Source of the DNA: Dolichospermum compactum NIES-806
Lineage (GTDB): Bacteria; Cyanobacteriota; Cyanobacteriia; Cyanobacteriales; Nostocaceae
Length of the DNA stretch: 32,077 bases
Direction: 5' to 3'
Assembly: GCF_002368115.1 (NCBI RefSeq)
Contig: NZ_AP018316.1
Coordinates: 3,270,371-3,302,447 of the forward strand
Part shown: piece after piece, positions 18,701-22,259 of the stretch
How the letters are laid out: the number at the start of each line of letters is the position of its first letter
How positions within the stretch are numbered: the first letter of the stretch is position 1
Notes under the pieces: generated by a model
The model's database searches: none
What the model saw: the letters and a program-made list of their open reading frames with translations, nothing else
What the model was told of the DNA's origin: nothing
Program-made: the position numbers and the translations under genes

Positions 18701-19963
18701 GGGAATAAAGCCAGTATTGAAAATAGTTTGTCCCTTGAATCCAGTGCTAACAGCAGTTTTTCCTGGTTCTGTGTCACCAACTTGCACATCTGCATATATT
18801 AACCGATGGTCAGAACTAGGGAAACCACCGGGAAGACTAGAGTTAAAAGTTCCTACTAATGGGAAATTTGTATCAGTATTGCTAGGCCAGTACACTTCTG
18901 ATTTACTAATTTGCAAGTCAGATGAGGGAAGTATATAGTCTGTTCTCAGGTTTCCTGGTGCAGTATCAGCAAAGTCTGCGGTGTCAAATGCAGGATTACC
19001 TTTATGATTGTTATTTGCCTGAGCTTGTAAAGTTGCCTGTTGAGGAGCACCTAAACTGGTGGGAATAACATTTGTATTAATACTGGGATTCAGTAACAGT
19101 TGGCGAATAGCATTGTTATAACTATCACCATCTAAGGGATCAGCATTTTGATCACCCATGATGACAAAGCTTGAACCAGCAGCAAGATTACCCTTTTTCC
19201 CCCCATCATCATAGATGTAATCACCTTTGCCTGGGGTAATATAATCTGCCCAAAAACGAATTTCATCACTATTACGCTTACCGTTGCGGTCTTCAGTTCC
19301 GTCAAAGGTGGGTGGTGTGGGGTGACTCACAAGAACATGAACTGTTTCCCCATTTACTGTAATTGGTACATCCCAATGACTTTTAGAAGATAAGCGGAGA
19401 ACGTTAATTTCTTCAGGTGAATAAAAACCGTTTAAGTTCTCATTTACTGAAGTTGCAGGATTATCTACAGTTGGGTCATTTGTTAATAAGTTTCCTGGCA
19501 TATCCTTCCACAGGAAATTTTGGAAGGTGCGAATGTTGGCTGTATCAATAGGATATTTAGAAAGCAACAACATTCCATACTGACCAGGGAAGTTCCCAAA
19601 GCCAAAGGCATCATCACCGTATCCGCTTACGCCTGGAGTTGTAACTGTTGTAGCATTATTATTTAAGTCAAAACCGGAAGCAATCCCAGTATTAGAAGGA
19701 GCAATATAAAAGTAGGAATAGTTAACTGGTGTCGCACCGTTTTGACTGATTTGCAGATAATTTTCTCTAAAAAGATTTACTGCTGCGGGGGAATAGTCAA
19801 ATTCGTTAATTAGTAATATATCTGGGTTGTTGCGTTGAATAATTTCGGCAACTGTTTTTCCTTGAGCGTTGTTAGGGGTAGATAAATCAGTTACTAACTG
19901 ACCGTCAGTGTTGCGATTTAGAGACGCATTAAACTGGGAAAGGCGGACTGTAGTAAGTACCAT
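6737..19963 (-). CDS. Giant multidomain secreted phosphatase (EEP, phytases, SurE x2, PhoD, GDPD x2, RTX)
   Basis: This is one uninterrupted reading frame of 4408 residues. Domain order by residue: endonuclease/exonuclease/phosphatase 1-395; esterase-like phytase 400-775; beta-propeller phytase 778-1145; DUF4114-like region 1146-1333; second esterase-like phytase 1335-1778; SurE 1784-2060 and 2069-2343; PhoD 2345-2895; DUF11 2896-3033; third esterase-like phytase 3034-3208 and 3981-4195, interrupted by two glycerophosphodiesterase domains (3209-3590 and 3591-3980); RTX repeats 4196-4408. Catalytic motifs appear intact in the domains I could check. There is no signal peptide, and the RTX tail implies type I export with calcium-dependent folding. 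Substrates expected from the families are nucleic acids, nucleotides, phytate, phosphodiesters and glycerophosphodiesters. A candidate Pho box lies 82-132 bases upstream. Each domain is a known family, but I do not know of a described protein combining all of them. Start: ATG at 19961-19963, followed directly by the EEP domain; no clear ribosome site. Confidence 0.95.
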   Translation of the reverse strand: MVLTTVRLSQFNASLNRNTDGQLVTDLSTPNNAQGKTVAEIIQRNNPDILLINEFDYSPAAVNLFRENYLQISQNGATPVNYSYFYIAPSNTGIASGFDLNNNATTVTTPGVSGYGDDAFGFGNFPGQYGMLLLSKYPIDTANIRTFQNFLWKDMPGNLLTNDPTVDNPATSVNENLNGFYSPEEINVLRLSSKSHWDVPITVNGETVHVLVSHPTPPTFDGTEDRNGKRNSDEIRFWADYITPGKGDYIYDDGGKKGNLAAGSSFVIMGDQNADPLDGDSYNNAIRQLLLNPSINTNVIPTSLGAPQQATLQAQANNNHKGNPAFDTADFADTAPGNLRTDYILPSSDLQISKSEVYWPSNTDTNFPLVGTFNSSLPGGFPSSDHRLIYADVQVGDTEPGKTAVSTGFKGQTIFNTGFIPSGAAGTVNGQQVALGGLSGVTYDAVNNRYYAISDDRSSNARFYTFTLDPVTNAVTFTNVVQLKDINGNPFLNNSLDPEGIALTSNGTVLISSEGEVRPDLGASRVTNPFIKEFNLTTGQEIRSLAVPKKFNPVVQDTNSNGVVDTGDTQTSGVRNNLAFESLTITPDQKTLFTATESALFQDGAIATTTTSARSRIIQYNLVTGQPEKEYLYVTDPIAKTPNPSNGFADNGLVDLLAIDNRGTLLALERSFAVGQGNTIKIYEISLQGATDINTVDSLSSLSADQLAAIQPAQKRLLLNLDTLNLPNSDGNHPTGTDNIEGLAFGPKLADGTQSIVLVSDNNFGATQFTQILTLSADVVPTATPIVETRPALLDDDSLPFSQRADADDPAIYVNATDSSKSLVVTSVKNGGLRIYDLAGNLLQTINPSNPDIRYNNVDLQYGFTLGGEKVDIAVASDRNNDKLAIFKINPNSANGNYLENITDSSTATIFQSVPFAAPYSASTRSSYGLALYRSPVTNDYYVFTSRRQTGDIAQLKLVDKGNGKIGYEVVRSFTIPSPTTAGASAQTEGMVADQETGFLYIGQEDVGIWKFDGEPNGGSTGKLIEKVKAEGGKNLTNDVEGLTIYYGKNGTGYLLASSQGDNTFAAYTREGNNDFLGRFAVGNNGGIDSVQESDGADVINLPLSPNFPYGVFITQDGANDPATIVDDENISSNFKLVPWENIVATLPQVLKIDTTKNVINVNNDQKNFATFTGNTFTVKLLGEQNPGLDTPKETLDLFGNVRDTNQFILQDATNPSRTVTIFEGPDGAGKTVNVTIDDQGNVAINGLQVATGFSQQFHFGLINNLPNGDPTGRGAKKYTFSTNNIINPDRASQFVTYSKGENVFVLGAEELPYANSNQDFDDMIVEINGIKPLLNTQQSIVSFNNNARLQGFFNSQNIVASNSYDPRSPLPQPRLTNYEFTNLPKLGTTSKGQDIFLGGFSGLYFQGIAVNGNLQFVTHTDRGPNGDPTGANRPFYLPDFQPEIVSFELNKQTGAITITKRTGLFDKNGTTPLTGLPNLQAGANGTAYTDEIAVNLDGQVIANKALGADVEGIVIAPNGDYWLVDEYRPAIYNFDVNGKLLNRFIPQGTATAAQDAAAGTFGTEVLPAVYGQRRNNRGFEAVALEGSKLYAFIQSAIDNPDNAGDTTSRNSRNLRILEFDIISKQVTGEYLYLLDNITAAGNAKTDKIGDAVSLGNGKFAVVERDDLATNASNKLIYQINLAGATNINNSANFTLPTGKTIEQLTPAELTTAKITPVSKSLIANAAQLGYTGVEKLEGLALVSPNTLALINDNDFNVSGNTPTEKLGILELPYNLTTPQPKPSLNILLVNDDGYQAKGINVLYDKLVAAGHKVTLVAPKTQQSGQGTAIDTDKVFQPIEVVNYAPNKWYVDGKPVIATWTGLDFVVKQRPDLVISGINEGENLGLEGIISGTLSAAVSAVHQGVPSIAVSAGIILSERAAGYPSTDKAYQVGANYVVDLIAQLQAKQGNQPQLLPDGIGLNVNIPADNPITGIAFTEFDLAGSFDFKFGQLPPNFGTGQGILYSQNSLPAGATPKPTSEGEQFLADKITVTAFDGDWGTTASQRQALALRLSLTVPNLVNPIATASKSLNILLVNDDGYQAKGIDVIYNALVAAGHNVILVAPKTQQSGKGTSINTNKIFQNMEVVEFDGAKNKWYVDGTPIVATWAGLDYILPSQENLAKPDLVISGINEGENVGFEAIASGTLSAAVTALQNGIPAIAVSAGINLAEFQQGNRSSTEKAYDVAARMVVDTINKLLTTQGTNPDLLPKGVGLNINVPAYNPDNASLKTLTGVALTKFDETTSLNFNVAKNQNGVTSILLGSPTITGDIESEGGKFLERNITITPIDGNWSASASTLQEVANDAAPLAVNGIASGDTTQTSTVLWARSIFPGQVKFEYSTNSNFSTIAGTQTTNVTDVNLPVKVAVSGLTPNTNYFYRVTDTTGATSIGKFSTAAAVGNKTGLKFGVSGDWRGELAPYPAVSNADDANLKFFVALGDTIYADAASPAVKNPDGTEKEQTITLDEYRVKQGEVYSQRYGQNTLGDLRADTSILATVDDHEVVNDFQGGKDLATASSADKTLFGATSGLVNDSPLYENGLQAFQEYNPISDQFYGETGDTRTAGERKLYRYNTFGSDAATFVLDARSFRDPGLTDVANISDATQVTKFLTDSFNPNRTMLGKVQLDDLKRDLIQAQKDGIIWKFIILPEPIQNLGVAIAADRYEGYAAERTEILKFINDSKISNVVFVTADFHGTLVNNLTYQLAPGQAQIPTSAFEIITGSVAYDAPFGPTVGNLFLTPEQKAFYNSLPVANDVDSTVNDRDDFIKQVVNGGINALGYDPIGLNNNLAVANGLIDAKLLQGDYVATHTYGWTEFNIDQATQKLTVTTYGIDPYTRQELEANPAAISSRQPKIVSQFEVKPNNFVDLELSQTANVTNAVIGDQVTFTLTLSNKGSLLANGIKVTDFLPQPFTLISATPEQGTYNSQTGVWDVGEIAGNVTRTLKLTAKVTQSGALTNKAEITAQNQPDFDSGAGNNNAQEDDQSSTTLNITPSMVTLKGFASLPADTFAAGPASGAAVTNPTNGRTTPFPGQPVQGFSGVQFAPNGNGSVFWFLADNGFGAKNNSADFLLRLYQVDPNFAGTENGNGSVAVQNFIQLSDPNKLIPFDIVNKNTVKRELTGADFDVESFVIDAKGDIWVGDEFGTYLLHFNSNGVLLDAPIPTPNLIKLNTLNGQAPIVIGHRGASGELPEHTIEAYRLAILRGADFIEPDLVSTKDGVLIARHEPNLINTTDVASRAEFASRKTTKMVDGVAEEGFFASDFTLAEIKTLRAVMPQGFRDQLYNGLLQVPTLGEIIDLVKEVEVQTGKKIGIYPETKHPTYHDNLGLSLEEKLIDTLKAKGFTDPKRIFLQSFEVSNLKDLNNTIMPAAGVNLPLVQLLDAYDVANDGTLLYQDVYARPYDFTVKGDTRTYGDLLTTAGLKEIATYADGIGPWKRQIVSVKTVDNNNDGQPDDLNNDGTINDADKVTLAPTSLVSDAHKEGLVVHPYTFRNESRSLASNYNNNPELEYRQFISLGVDGYFTDFPGTGDLVRDQITANQVRSPQNPTVLSTPKFDTLTGKAPIVIGHRGASGERPEHTIEAYKLAIAQGADFVEPDLVVTKDGVLIARHEPMLAVGVLNTDGTIQRDANGKPVINTTDTSTDVYLRDKFSDRLKIKNLDGRNVAGWFAEDFTLAEVKELNAIERIPALRGTTFDQDGLKVPTLKEVIDLVKQVELETGRKIGIYPETKHPTFFQQQGINTSQILADTLKAENFTDPSRIFIQSFEVANLKALKNTIMPTAGIDIPLVQLFGGSGRPYDFVVSGDTRTYTDISTPAGLTEIATYAKGIGPNKQRIIPQLTVDANKDGTADDLNGDGQISDGDRVLGTPTTLIQDAHKAGLIVHLYTLRNDEFFLPDTYKNDPGAEFRKFIDLGVDGFFTDFPKTGRQVLVNDYLAGTGYANPNGNLNTPYFNNSPEYFAPNQPYYGDLVTANLNRSQGFEGMAFSPDRQTIYPMLEGTVVGDPAGSVRIYKFDVASESYQGLIGRYQLVSTSNAIGDFTPINNNEFLVIERDNGQGSTALFKKIFKVDFSKIDPNGFVSKEEVADLLNIQDPKDLNGDGKTTYNMPFQTIEDVLVIDSKTILVANDNNYPFSIGRPPGIDNNEMVVLELDKPLALDSRLGISASIAEATQYIAGTTGKDDLFVSGGTDGINDTIFTGAGNDTVDTVLGASSPFAGNNIVDLGSGNDTIFVNKGDRAFGSDGNDTFDARDGQGGNRISGGVGDDTFYLGSNDRALGGDGKDIFRVSLGGGNLISGGAGADQFWIVNAELPKAANTILDFQIGTDVLGISGQGAGFDFSDLILSGNSIAIGTTTIAILNGINTLSLTAANFAFV
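6740..7378 (-). other. RTX secretion/calcium module of the giant phosphatase (residues 4196-4408)
   Basis: Repeats include GAGNDTVD, GSGNDTIFV, GSDGNDTFDARDG, SGGVGDDTFYLG, GGDGKDIF and SGGAGADQF, ending in ANTILDFQIGTDVLGISG. The order and spacing match the tail of the neighbouring 5'-nucleotidase, so the two genes share a mobile secretion module. Confidence 0.92.
7379..8023 (-). other. C-terminal half of the third esterase-like phytase domain (residues 3981-4195)
   Basis: SQGFEGMAFSPDRQTIYPML, then VIERDNGQGS, DLNGDGKT and FQTIEDVLVIDSKTILVAND are typical of the second half of esterase-like phytase propellers. DLNGDGKT could be a calcium loop. Its first half lies 773 residues upstream, at 3034-3208. 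Confidence 0.8.
8024..9193 (-). other. Glycerophosphodiester phosphodiesterase domain 2 (residues 3591-3980)
   Basis: IGHRGASGERPEHTIEAY with H3604 and R3605, then FVEPDLVVTKDGVLIARHEP, GIYPETKHP and LGVDGFFTDFP are the GDPD TIM-barrel motifs. The domain should cleave glycerophosphodiesters (deacylated phospholipids) to glycerol-3-phosphate and an alcohol. It is a tandem duplicate of domain 1 but carries a longer insert (about 50 residues) after RHEP. Confidence 0.9.
9194..10339 (-). other. Glycerophosphodiester phosphodiesterase domain 1 (residues 3209-3590)
   Basis: IGHRGASGELPEHTIEAY with H3220 and R3221, FIEPDLVSTKDGVLIARHEP, GIYPETKHP and LGVDGYFTDFP are present, so the HR, E-x-D and H catalytic and metal residues are intact. 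An EF-hand-like DNNNDGQPDDLNNDG calcium loop lies near residue 3490, with a similar loop in domain 2. Confidence 0.9.
10340..10864 (-). other. N-terminal half of the third esterase-like phytase domain (residues 3034-3208)
   Basis: GFSGVQFAPNGNGSVFWFLA, DNGFGAKNNS, then DFDVESFVIDAKGDIWVGDE and FGTYLLHFNSNGVLL are the first part of an esterase-like phytase propeller. The glycerophosphodiesterase pair begins immediately after IPTPNLIKLNTLNG, apparently in a loop of this domain. Confidence 0.8.
10865..11278 (-). other. DUF11 (CARDB-like) spacer domain (residues 2896-3033)
   Basis: LELSQTANVTNAVIGDQVTF, TLTLSNKGSLLANGIKVTD and GVWDVGEIAGNVTRTLKLTA follow the conserved-repeat DUF11 pattern, an Ig-like fold found in surface proteins. 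It probably separates the PhoD and phytase/GDPD blocks. No catalysis is expected. Confidence 0.82.
11279..12931 (-). other. PhoD-type alkaline phosphatase domain (residues 2345-2895)
   Basis: The fibronectin-like N-terminal part (NGIASGDTTQTSTVLWARS) is followed by FGVSGDWRG, FFVALGDTIYAD, TVDDHEVVNDF (D2537, D2538, H2539) and FVTADFHGTLVNN. These are the metal-binding motifs of PhoD, a calcium/iron phosphodiesterase-monoesterase. The length of about 550 residues is that of a whole PhoD enzyme. PhoD enzymes usually leave by Tat with a twin-arginine signal; here the domain is buried in an RTX protein, which implies a different export route. Confidence 0.9.
12935..13759 (-). other. SurE nucleotidase domain 2 (residues 2069-2343)
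   Basis: LNILLVNDDGYQAKGIDVIY with N2076-D2077-D2078, then VAPKTQQSGKGTSI and LVISGINEGENVG. The NDDG metal site, the serine/threonine loop and the SGxN motif of SurE 5'/3'-nucleotidases are intact. It duplicates domain 1, with which it shares long identical blocks. Confidence 0.9.
13784..14617 (-). other. SurE nucleotidase domain 1 (residues 1784-2060)
   Basis: LNILLVNDDGYQAKGINVLY with N1791-D1792-D1793, VAPKTQQSGQGTAI and LVISGINEGENLG keep the SurE active-site motifs. SurE is normally a cytosolic survival protein, so a tandem pair inside a secreted protein is unusual. It would remove 3'- or 5'-phosphate from nucleotides. Confidence 0.9.
14630..15961 (-). other. Second esterase-like phytase domain (residues 1335-1778)
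   Basis: IFLGGFSGLYFQGIAVNGNL, FVTHTDRGPNGDPTG, DVEGIVIAPNGDYWLVDEYR and FEAVALEGSKLYAFIQS form a full esterase-like phytase propeller. The family name comes from a phytase-related fold with reported esterase activity; the exact substrate is not readable. Confidence 0.82.
15965..16528 (-). other. DUF4114-like region (residues 1146-1333)
   Basis: NVFVLGAEELPYANSNQDFD followed by DMIVEI is the DUF4114 signature found in extracellular multidomain proteins. The preceding 130 residues (FTVKLLGEQN ... GLINNLPNGDPTGRG) look like a beta-rich spacer. It joins the phytase blocks. No catalytic role is claimed. Confidence 0.65.
16529..17632 (-). other. Beta-propeller phytase domain (residues 778-1145)
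   Basis: ADADDPAIYVNATDSSKSL (D808, D809), LRIYDLAGNLLQTINP, TEGMVADQETGFLYIGQEDV, GIWKF and NDVEGLTIYY are classic beta-propeller phytase motifs. These calcium-dependent enzymes remove phosphate from inositol hexakisphosphate at near-neutral pH. The domain has the full length of about 350 residues. Confidence 0.92.
17639..18766 (-). other. First esterase-like phytase domain (residues 400-775)
   Basis: GLSGVTYDAVNNRYYAISDD, DPEGIALTSNGTVLISSEGE, FESLTITPDQKTLFTATES and DNIEGLAFGPKLADGTQSIV are esterase-like phytase motifs. It directly follows the EEP domain. Confidence 0.85.
18779..19963 (-). other. Endonuclease/exonuclease/phosphatase (EEP) domain (residues 1-395)
   Basis: QFNAS (N12), ILLINEFDYSP (E54), VSHPTPPTFDG, FVIMGDQNADPLDG and SSDHRLIYADVQ supply the Asn, Glu, His, Asp-x-Asn and Asp-His catalytic set of DNase I-like enzymes. 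As a secreted domain it could act as a nuclease or phosphodiesterase feeding the downstream nucleotidase domains. Confidence 0.9.
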
Positions 19964-20044
19964 ATTTTTTGTGCAGATTTAGCTTAAACAAAGATAATCT
20001 GGTGACAGGAAATTGCAGATAATGGCATCAACAATATCAGTCAA

Positions 20045-20095
20045 AAGTTAAGAAATTATTGTCTATAGTTGAGATTTATTTAAGTGCTGATTAAG
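20045..20095 (-). promoter_or_regulatory. Candidate Pho box upstream of the giant phosphatase
   Basis: On the minus strand CTTAATCA (20095-20088), CTTAAATA (20084-20077) and CTCAACTA (20073-20066) recur every 11 bases exactly, and CTTAACTT (20052-20045) follows 21 bases later. This is the spacing of PhoB/SphR direct repeats in cyanobacteria. It lies 82-132 bases before the start codon, which leaves room for a -10 region. Confidence 0.7.
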
Positions 20096-20180
20096 CTTAG
20101 GAAATCATGAGGTAGGGGCGCAGGACCTGCGCCCAGTCAAGAGTCACCTAGCATTTCTAAGCATTTGCTGGGTTTCACTA

Positions 20181-20278
20181 AGTAGGTGAACACAATAAAA
20201 CCAAACTGTGTAAAGAAACGTAAAATCGCCCAAACCCTCTTGCCCTGCTATAACGATAATTTTCAACGCCAACCTACT
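20181..20278. mobile_element. 98-bp miniature element, same family as 2288-2412
   Basis: AGTAGGT at 20181-20187 and ACCTACT at 20272-20278 are the inverted ends, and TA flanks both sides (20179-20180 and 20279-20280). The left 20 bases (AGTAGGTGAACACAATAAAA) differ at only two positions from the right end of the 2288 element read inward. The interiors differ in sequence and length. The 20279-20513 stretch that follows contains no gene I can support. Confidence 0.82.
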
Positions 20279-20513
20279 TATGTTCAACCCAACCTATATT
20301 TCCTGAACAGAACAGGATTGAGATATAAGTTATTTGTATGGGATGTTGGTAAAAAAGAACTTTCTCAATTACTGGGGGTCTATTCTCATTATTATTGAGA
20401 ATTTTATCAATAATTCAAGGAGTTTTGGTAATTTCAGCTAGGGGGCTTGACAGTGTTCCGAGTTTTGGGTATGCTTATTGTATGAGTGGAAAAGTGTGCG
20501 CCCATATATATAG

Positions 20514-21296
20514 GAATTATGGAAAGAATGTATTTTTTCCTTTGATACGAATGTTCTTTTACATATCTATCGTTACTCCCCTAAAACCAGAGAGAGATTA
20601 TTTGATATTCTGAAAGAACTTCAGGAAAGAATTTGGATTCCCCATCAAGTTGGTTATGAGTTTCATAAAAATCGCTTAACTGTGATATCTGATCAGGCCA
20701 AGGCTTATGAGAAAATCAGTAAAGTCTTAGAAGAAAATTTAAAAATATAAAAAATTGGAACACTGAAAAAAGATTTAGAGGCATATAAGAAACATTCTAC
20801 AATTGAAGTAAAGGAAATTATAGAAAAGATTGAAGCAGCAATTAAAGAGGTTAATAAATCTCTCAAAAATAATTTACAGGACTTAAAACAAAAGCATCCT
20901 GATCTCTTAAAAGAAGATATATTTCAATATAAAATGATTGAGATACTAAATGGCAAGATTGGCAATCCATATTCTGATCTACTATATATTTACAAATTAT
21001 CTGAAGAAAGATTTAAATATTCAGTTCCACCAGGTTATGAGGATGCAAAAAAGAAACCAGTCCCAGATATGTACGGTGATGCTATACTTTGGTTGCAATT
21101 AATTGACTATGCAAAATCTGAGAAAAAACCCATTATTTTCGTGACAGATGATGACAAAGAAGACTGGTGGCTAGAAAGTGGAGGAAAAACAATCAGTCCA
21201 AGACCAGAGTTAGTACAAGAAATGCTAACTGAAGCTGGAGTGAAAACACTACAAAATTTGTATAAAAAACAGTTGGCTGCTTTAGTATTAGAGTAG
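20514..21296 (+). pseudogene. Broken PIN-like (DUF4935/PIN_8-type) nuclease gene
   Basis: One frame reads WKECIFSFDTNVLLHIYRYS from 20520, the acidic start motif of a PIN-like domain, and continues through IWIPHQVGYEFHKNRL to EENLKI, where TAA at 20748-20750 stops it. The same frame resumes at once (KIGTLKKDLEAYKKH) and runs to 21296 with PDMYGDAILWLQLIDYA and IIFVTDDDKEDWW, the second and third acidic clusters. The open segment from the ATG at 20934 is only the C-terminal third. Upstream of 20514 the frame is closed by TAG (20511-20513) and no N-terminus or start codon is recognisable. At least two lesions make it a pseudogene. These proteins are often linked to defence loci. A 106-bp-type palindromic element lies just downstream. 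Confidence 0.8.
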
Positions 21297-21312
21297 TGTC
21301 TCTTTAACTCCT

Positions 21313-21409
21313 TATAGTGGTGTGAGATTGAGTGAGATACAGGAAAAGCCTTTTTTAGCAGATATTATAGCCCATCCAACTGTACCTCATCCGACTGAAT
21401 ACCGCTCGC
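21313..21409. mobile_element. Degenerate copy (about 97 bp) of the TATAGCGGT palindromic element
   Basis: It starts TATAGTGGTGTGAGATTGAG followed by TGAGATACA and ends with the inverted form TGTACCTCATCCGACTGAAT then ACCGCT. It matches the elements at 26016 and 28855 in its ends but not in its centre. The right boundary is approximate. Confidence 0.6.
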
Positions 21410-21526
21410 TCTATTATCCTTTCCTTCTTCTCTTCCTTCGTGTCCTTCGCGTCTTCGTGGTTCGTTCCTTACCCACCCTCAACACAAACAAGAAAATAAG
21501 AAATAACTAAAAAGCAACTTCCCTAC

Positions 21527-21958
21527 TCAGCCAACAAATAAACTTCCATCAACATGAAAAAACTCCCCCAATATCTCAGCTTGTTCTCTCGTCACTCCCA
21601 CCTCACCATTAATCACCTGAGAAACCAATTCACTCGAACCTAAAACAGATACTAAATCACCTATTTCTAAATCCCGTGCTTCCAATAAATGCAAAATTCT
21701 CGAACGAGGGGTAGAAATATTTAGCTGATAATGCTGACTTTCAAAATCTTCAATTAGCCTTACCAATAATTCCAACAAAGCATTTTCTTCTGCTGTCAGA
21801 CGAGAACGGGAAAGCAAATCTTCCACAACTGCTAAAAGTCGATCATTTTCTTCCTCAGTTTTAATAACTCGCGGTTGAGACTGAGAAAGTAATTTACTGT
21901 AAACTTCTGAATCAAAAGTAAGGGTCATTTTTCCAGTAGTCTTTGTCATATTCTGCAT
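21527..21958 (-). CDS. higA: HigA-family antitoxin with C-terminal helix-turn-helix
   Basis: The protein has 143 residues if started at 21958, or 133 from the ATG at 21928, which reads MTLTFDSEVYSKLL and leaves only a 17-base overlap with the toxin gene. I think the internal start is at least as likely. Residues about 30-85 are a charged helical region (EEENDRLLAVVEDLLSRSRL). Residues about 88-140 resemble an XRE-type helix-turn-helix (ILHLLEARDLEIGDLVSVLG followed by VTREQAEILGEFF). It follows the HigB-like gene on the same strand, giving the toxin-first order typical of higBA. Autorepression of the operon is expected from the family. Confidence 0.82.
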   Translation of the reverse strand: MQNMTKTTGKMTLTFDSEVYSKLLSQSQPRVIKTEEENDRLLAVVEDLLSRSRLTAEENALLELLVRLIEDFESQHYQLNISTPRSRILHLLEARDLEIGDLVSVLGSSELVSQVINGEVGVTREQAEILGEFFHVDGSLFVG

Positions 21959-22211
21959 GAGTTAAGACATATTTAATATAGATGACCTGGTTCTCATAAT
22001 TAATACTAGCAATTAAACGGTATTTATTGCCTTTAATATTGAAAACTGTCAAATTACCAACAGACTCAGCCTTGGGATAAACAGACTGTACCTCCACTAA
22101 ATTACCCCAATTAGCTTTACTAACAGTAAAATACCAGTCATCAAGAGCTTCACAACAGTCTGCGTGTTCTTGACAATATTCTCTGAGCTTTTTTCGGCTG
22201 ATAACGTGCAT
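21912..22211 (-). CDS. higB: HigB-family mRNA interferase toxin
   Basis: This 99-residue protein has the HigB_toxin layout: VISRKKLREYCQEHADC at the start, ALDDWYFTVSKANWGNLVEV, then FNIKGNKYRLIASINYENQV and YVLTHAEYDKDYW, with H85 in the conserved THAEYD block. HigB enzymes cut mRNA, usually on the ribosome. The protein looks complete. The gene overlaps the antitoxin gene, which suggests translational coupling. Confidence 0.88.
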   Translation of the reverse strand: MHVISRKKLREYCQEHADCCEALDDWYFTVSKANWGNLVEVQSVYPKAESVGNLTVFNIKGNKYRLIASINYENQVIYIKYVLTHAEYDKDYWKNDPYF

Positions 22212-22259
22212 TAAACTTTGATTTTAACTTGTACAGCCAATAGTTTGAGTGACTTTCAT

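Noticed and set aside
7103..18938. Many plus-strand ORFs of 60-115 codons opposite the giant phosphatase gene
   Set aside because: They run antisense to a continuous 4408-codon frame with recognisable domains, and their translations (Ser/Pro/Leu-rich, no motif) look like shadows of RTX and propeller repeats.
20186..20613. Two plus-strand ORFs of about 70 codons upstream of the PIN-like remnant
   Set aside because: The first lies mostly inside the 98-bp MITE. The second is in a different frame from the recognisable PIN-like sequence and shows no conserved motif.
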